This document shows positions 9,835-12,973 of a DNA stretch of 12,973 nt, in pieces. The DNA lies in NCBI GenBank assembly GCA_015499985.1, contig JAAAUF010001066.1, positions 1 to 12,973 on the forward strand. Direction: 5' to 3'. Position 1 is the first letter of the stretch. Each line of letters starts with the position of its first letter. The notes beneath the pieces are model-generated. The model saw nothing but the letters and a program-made list of their open reading frames with translations. It made no database searches and was not told the origin of the DNA. The stretch is from Haplosporangium gracile (taxonomy: Eukaryota > Mortierellomycota > Mortierellomycetes > Mortierellales > Mortierellaceae). The translations under genes were made by a program, and so were the position numbers.

Positions 9835-12370
9835 TTAGCACTTGCAGGACTTCTTCTCGTTCAACATGGGGTGGGCATACTTGTGCCAATAGGCGGGTGC
9901 ATCAAACGACTGCTGGGCAGCAGTGACGGTGCCAAAGTAAGCGGGGTAGATGTTTCCATCATACTTGCCAATGGGTGCCTTGAGGATGAAATCAGGGATG
10001 GCCCAGGCGTCAATCAAGGGAATCGCATCCTTGCGCAAGTCCTTGCACTGGTCCAAGAACAACTGTCGGACCATCTTGGCATGGGACCCATCGAAGTAAC
10101 CCTCCTCCAAGAATAGATCCAAATGCTTCTGAAGAACAAAGGTGCTCAAGAGCTGACCCATCTTGCGAAGCATTCCATAGACGGGGGTATGCTTGTGACG
10201 GTTGATGCCCTGCTGGTAAAGGATCAAGAAGTACCTCCAGGAGTGGACATCGGCAAGACGAACCAGCTCGGTCTGGTTGGTGTTCCAGGCTTGGTCAAAG
10301 TTGGCTTTACCGGCTTCGGCCAGAATCGCGCCCAACTCGGTCGCCTTCTTGGCACAGGCCCAGGTCAAGACATCGATCACAAACTCGTGCTGGAGGAGAT
10401 CACGCGAGTCCTGGATGGTGGACTTGGGGGTCGAGAGGACCTTCTTGTAGTCGTTGAGGTAGCTAACAGAGCCCAGAACTTCCTGGCCCTCCTGGGCCCA
10501 CTTGAGAGTTGTGATCAGGTAGCGAGCTGACTGCTGCATCAAAACAACATTATCTCCACCTCCAGTCGTCATGACTCCATAGTCGCCAATCAATCCGGCA
10601 ATGGCATTGTAGGCAGAGTAAGCGTGGCCTCCGCAGGCACGACGGCAGTTCTCAAGAACCTCGGTCGCATACCAGGACATGGCGCCCTTGAATCCGGCAG
10701 AGACTCCGTGCTGATCAGGAATCTCTCTCATGAACGCACCGGCATCTGTCTGGGCATATCCTGCTACCTCGTCCCACTTGGTCATCAACTCATGGTCGAC
10801 AATGTTGAGCGCATAGATGAACGCAACTCCTGGCATCAAGCTGGTGTAGTGAGTCTGGTAATCCAAAATCTGTTCATCGTGATTTCCTTGACGACGGACG
10901 GCACCATAGCGGACAGCAATGGTCAAGGTCTGGGAGAGGATGACCTGGGACCCACCAAGGAGGGTGAAACGCTCGGGAATCAAGGTAGCGTAAGAAAGGA
11001 CGGGGTTGGGCGAAGGAGTGAACTCGCCTTCAGGCGACATGGAGGCCCACTTCATCATCATGTTCTGGCGGGGGATTCTGACAGATGTGAACTGGATCCA
11101 GCCGTTGTCGAGTCCCTGACGGGCGGCCTTGTGACCGATATCGCCAGCAGTGACACCGGGCTTCAGCTTGCCGGTCTTGCCGTCACGGAGGGGGACAATG
11201 AACCAATTGATGCCGTGGTTCTCTCCATCCACGATTGTCTGACAAATAGCAACTATTTTGTATTATAAAGAAAAGGTGGTTAAGAAGGGTCAAACAGCAT
11301 GCACGAACACCATGGGATGTCCAGTTGTGGAGGCAGGCAAGAAATAATTTCACAAAAATTATTTTAGGTACTCCGCGCCCAAGTATCACAGTGTCACTTT
11401 ATCGGGTCGGAGTAAACGCGCATGTGTAGGGGTTAAGAAATGATGTTTTGCTTACCGGTATGGGTCGCGGTCTCTCCAGACATGCCAATCCACCACTTGG
11501 TCGAGGTCAAAGTGGGCGAGTGAATGACCCACTCGTTGGTAGCACGGTCATAAGTCGAAGTTGTCTCCAATCCACGCAAGTTCGACGAAGTTCCCAGCTC
11601 AGTCTACACGAAAAGCCAAAAGTCGTGAAGTTAGTTCCCAGCAGTCATGTACAGCCTTGCTTGTCTCATTCATAGTTGCAACATCCTCAATATCACATTA
11701 TTCACTCTTGCAATGACAGTTTACCATGGCAAAGCATCCAATGACTCTCCAGCTGTTGATATCATCCAGCCACTGATCCTGCTGCTCCGGGGTTCCAAAA
11801 AGCGTAACCGCCTGCTTGAACAACATCTCGTGAACATAAATACGCATCGAGAACGACTCTGAATAGAACGCCATGGCAGTGAAGAGCGCCTGGGCAAGAC
11901 GAGGGTCTTTGATCTGCTTCCTCAACTCGATCACTCGTGCAATCTGACGCATCGTCTGCTCACGGTCCTCGGCTCTGGTCAGGTCGTGATGGTGTCCTGC
12001 ACGCATCCTCAGATCTGGGTCGCGCTGAATCATCTGGAACGCCAAGTTCTATTGTCCAATTTTCGCATCGAACACGCAGAATAGACGTTAGCCAAAGGCT
12101 GAAGAGGCCGACGGACGGCGGAAACGACAAAGTGACAAGAAAGAGAGTCAATTTTTTTTTTACCAAGGCGTCGACGTTCTCCTTGCCGCGGAGGATAACC
12201 TCGGTCATGTCGTCAACCTTAAAGGAGGCATTGGCACGCTCACGGGCCAGGTCGGCTGGGCCGGTAGGCTTGTCATTGTGGATAGCGTGGCGCTGGAAGC
12301 AGGGCTGGATAGTCAAATGATTCTGGACTGCAGCCAGACGGGCCAGGGCGGTTGCAGAGTTAGGCTCCAT
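9835..12370 (-). CDS. ACOX: Peroxisomal acyl-CoA oxidase
   Basis: FAD enzyme that oxidises acyl-CoA to trans-2-enoyl-CoA and makes H2O2, the first step of peroxisomal beta-oxidation. Exons on the minus strand are 12370-12164, 12048-11725, 11603-11456 and 11252-9835, joining to 2097 nt (698 aa, normal for the family). Introns are 115, 121 and 203 bp, with GTAAAA, GTAAAC and GTAAGC donors and TAG acceptors. Landmarks: LARERANASF (41-50), matching the usual N-terminus of animal ACOX1; the FAD/substrate region TELGTSSNLRGLETT and STKWWIGMSGE around exon 3; VTAGDIG, DNGW and RIPRQNMMMK; CRRACGGH (429-436); and the C-terminal KYDGNIY segment. About 40 residues precede the conserved N-terminus and contain a PTS2-like nonapeptide at 11-19. 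The protein ends in CKC, not SKL. GGGDN (457-461) replaces the usual EGDN/EGEN catalytic motif. The ATG at 12370 is preferred. An open frame continues upstream to 12613, but it translates the pyrimidine-rich leader. Confidence 0.93.
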
Positions 12371-12380
12371 GGGACTAGTT

Positions 12381-12479
12381 GAAGGAAGGAGGGAGAAGGG
12401 AGGAGGCGAGGGAGGGAGAGGAATGAAGAAGAAAATAGAGGAATGATGGTTGGAATGAAAGAAGGAAAAAAAGAAAGGA
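12381..12479. repeat. Homopurine/homopyrimidine tract before the acyl-CoA oxidase start
   Basis: Over 99 bases the + strand has only eight pyrimidines, and the 43 bases nearest the gene have a single C. On the coding (minus) strand this is a CT-rich leader ending about 10 bases before the ATG. It resembles the pyrimidine tract upstream of the giant gene and may mark the core promoter or leader. Confidence 0.75.
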
Positions 12480-12795
12480 TTTAGAAATAAAAGGATGAAA
12501 CGGCAGGTTGGAGACACTTTGGTTGCCTGTGTGCAGTTTGTGCCCCATTTTCCACGGGTCACTTTGAGAGGGAGAAATGCTAGTGCACATTTCATTGGAG
12601 TGCCTGGAACCAATTACTGTTCTTGCACCTGACAATATGATTCAACATCTGCAAGAAGAGGGTGCTTCCTTTGTGCTTAATCCTTTTTCTTCTTTACCTC
12701 TTACTTTACTCGGGCCTTTCACGTAGCACAGGCAGTACAGTAAGTGGCACGACAATCATTGACAGTAAGGACGCGTAGGTAATTTGATAATCGAT

Positions 12796-12883
12796 GGTGT
12801 TTAATGGTGTACCAAATAGAAACAAAAAGAGTAGGGTGAAAGGGTTGGAGAGGGGAACAGAAAAATGGCAAAGGTGTTTAATG
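12796..12883. repeat. 11-bp direct repeat GGTGTTTAATG in the ATP2 3' region
   Basis: Exact copies occupy 12796-12806 and 12873-12883, 77 bases apart start to start. On the ATP2 mRNA the first reads CATTAAACACC starting 3 bases after the stop codon. The function is unknown and a chance match is possible. Confidence 0.45.
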
Positions 12884-12886
12884 TAT

Positions 12887-12973
12887 TTAGTTGCCAGAGA
12901 TCTCAGCGGCGAGCTTGGCGGCCTTGGCAGCGGCATCCTCGATGTCACCGACCATGTAGAAGGCAGCCTCGGG
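12887..12973 (-). CDS. ATP2: ATP synthase F1 subunit beta, C-terminal end (partial)
   Basis: Catalytic beta subunit of the mitochondrial F1 ATPase; only the last 28 codons and TAA are inside the window, and the gene continues past the right edge. The peptide begins PEAAFYMVGDIEDAAAKAAK and ends LAAEISGN. It matches the family's C-terminus, where P-E-x-A-FYMVG-x-IE is nearly invariant in mitochondrial and bacterial beta subunits. The reading frame is intact. It is transcribed in the same direction as the acyl-CoA oxidase, 516 bp upstream of it. Confidence 0.92.
   Translation of the reverse strand, partial: PEAAFYMVGDIEDAAAKAAKLAAEISGN

Larger units (their letters stand above)
12371..12886 (-). 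promoter_or_regulatory. Intergenic: ATP2 3' region and acyl-CoA oxidase promoter/leader
   Basis: Both flanking genes run right to left. The right part should contain the ATP synthase beta 3' untranslated region, with a duplicated 11-mer. The left part holds the acyl-CoA oxidase promoter and leader. A CCAAT pentamer (+ strand) lies at 12610-12614, about 240 bases upstream of the oxidase ATG. I saw no CCTCGG/CCGAGG fatty-acid response hexamer of the ascomycete FarA/FarB type and no further gene. Confidence 0.5.

Noticed and set aside
11239..11240. CAG acceptor for the last acyl-CoA oxidase exon
   Set aside because: Using it breaks the frame with exon 3. The TAG at 11254-11253 gives V-A-I-C-Q-T-I-V-D, restoring frame and the expected family sequence.
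10624..11268. Plus-strand open frames opposite the acyl-CoA oxidase (also 10123-10530)
   Set aside because: The minus strand encodes a clear, conserved enzyme across the whole stretch; the antisense frames look like its mirror.
12371..12613. In-frame N-terminal extension of the acyl-CoA oxidase from an ATG at 12613
   Set aside because: It would translate the pyrimidine-rich leader into Phe/Ser/Pro-rich sequence unlike the family and would bury the PTS2-like signal. ATG 12370 is preferred.
1..12973. tRNA or rRNA genes, CRISPR arrays, transposons, viral or toxin genes
   Set aside because: None seen on either strand by eye; repeats present are simple trinucleotide or purine tracts.

Overview
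The window looks like nuclear DNA of a filamentous, early-diverging fungus, most likely Mucoromycota or Mortierellomycota. This is inferred from three things. Genes carry short GT-AG introns of about 100-270 bases. Leaders are pyrimidine-rich. There are recognisable fungal orthologues of a spliceosome protein, a peroxisomal acyl-CoA oxidase and a mitochondrial ATP synthase subunit. Nothing bacterial, viral or transposon-like was seen.

Layout, left to right. Bases 1-737 hold the promoter and leader of the first gene. Bases 738-8181 (+) encode one giant protein of about 2356 residues in three exons. It has an F-box-like motif near the N-terminus, several scattered ankyrin-like helical pairs, long low-complexity spacers and a charged C-terminal coiled coil. 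The second exon is open well upstream of its first ATG, and the three exons join in frame. Bases 8606-9561 (+) encode splicing factor 3A subunit 2 (SF3a66/Prp11) in two exons. Bases 12370-9835 (-) encode a peroxisomal acyl-CoA oxidase of 698 residues in four exons, convergent with the splicing factor gene. Bases 12973-12887 (-) are the last 28 codons of the ATP synthase F1 beta subunit, cut by the window edge.

The genes do not form a pathway. They cover possible ubiquitin-ligase substrate recognition, pre-mRNA splicing, fatty acid beta-oxidation and oxidative phosphorylation. The most interesting protein is the acyl-CoA oxidase. It has a good PTS2-type peroxisomal signal at residues 11-19 and ends in CKC instead of an SKL-type PTS1. 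A gapless comparison also places glycine where the family's catalytic glutamate normally sits. The second most interesting is the giant F-box/ankyrin-like protein, which I could not assign to any named family.
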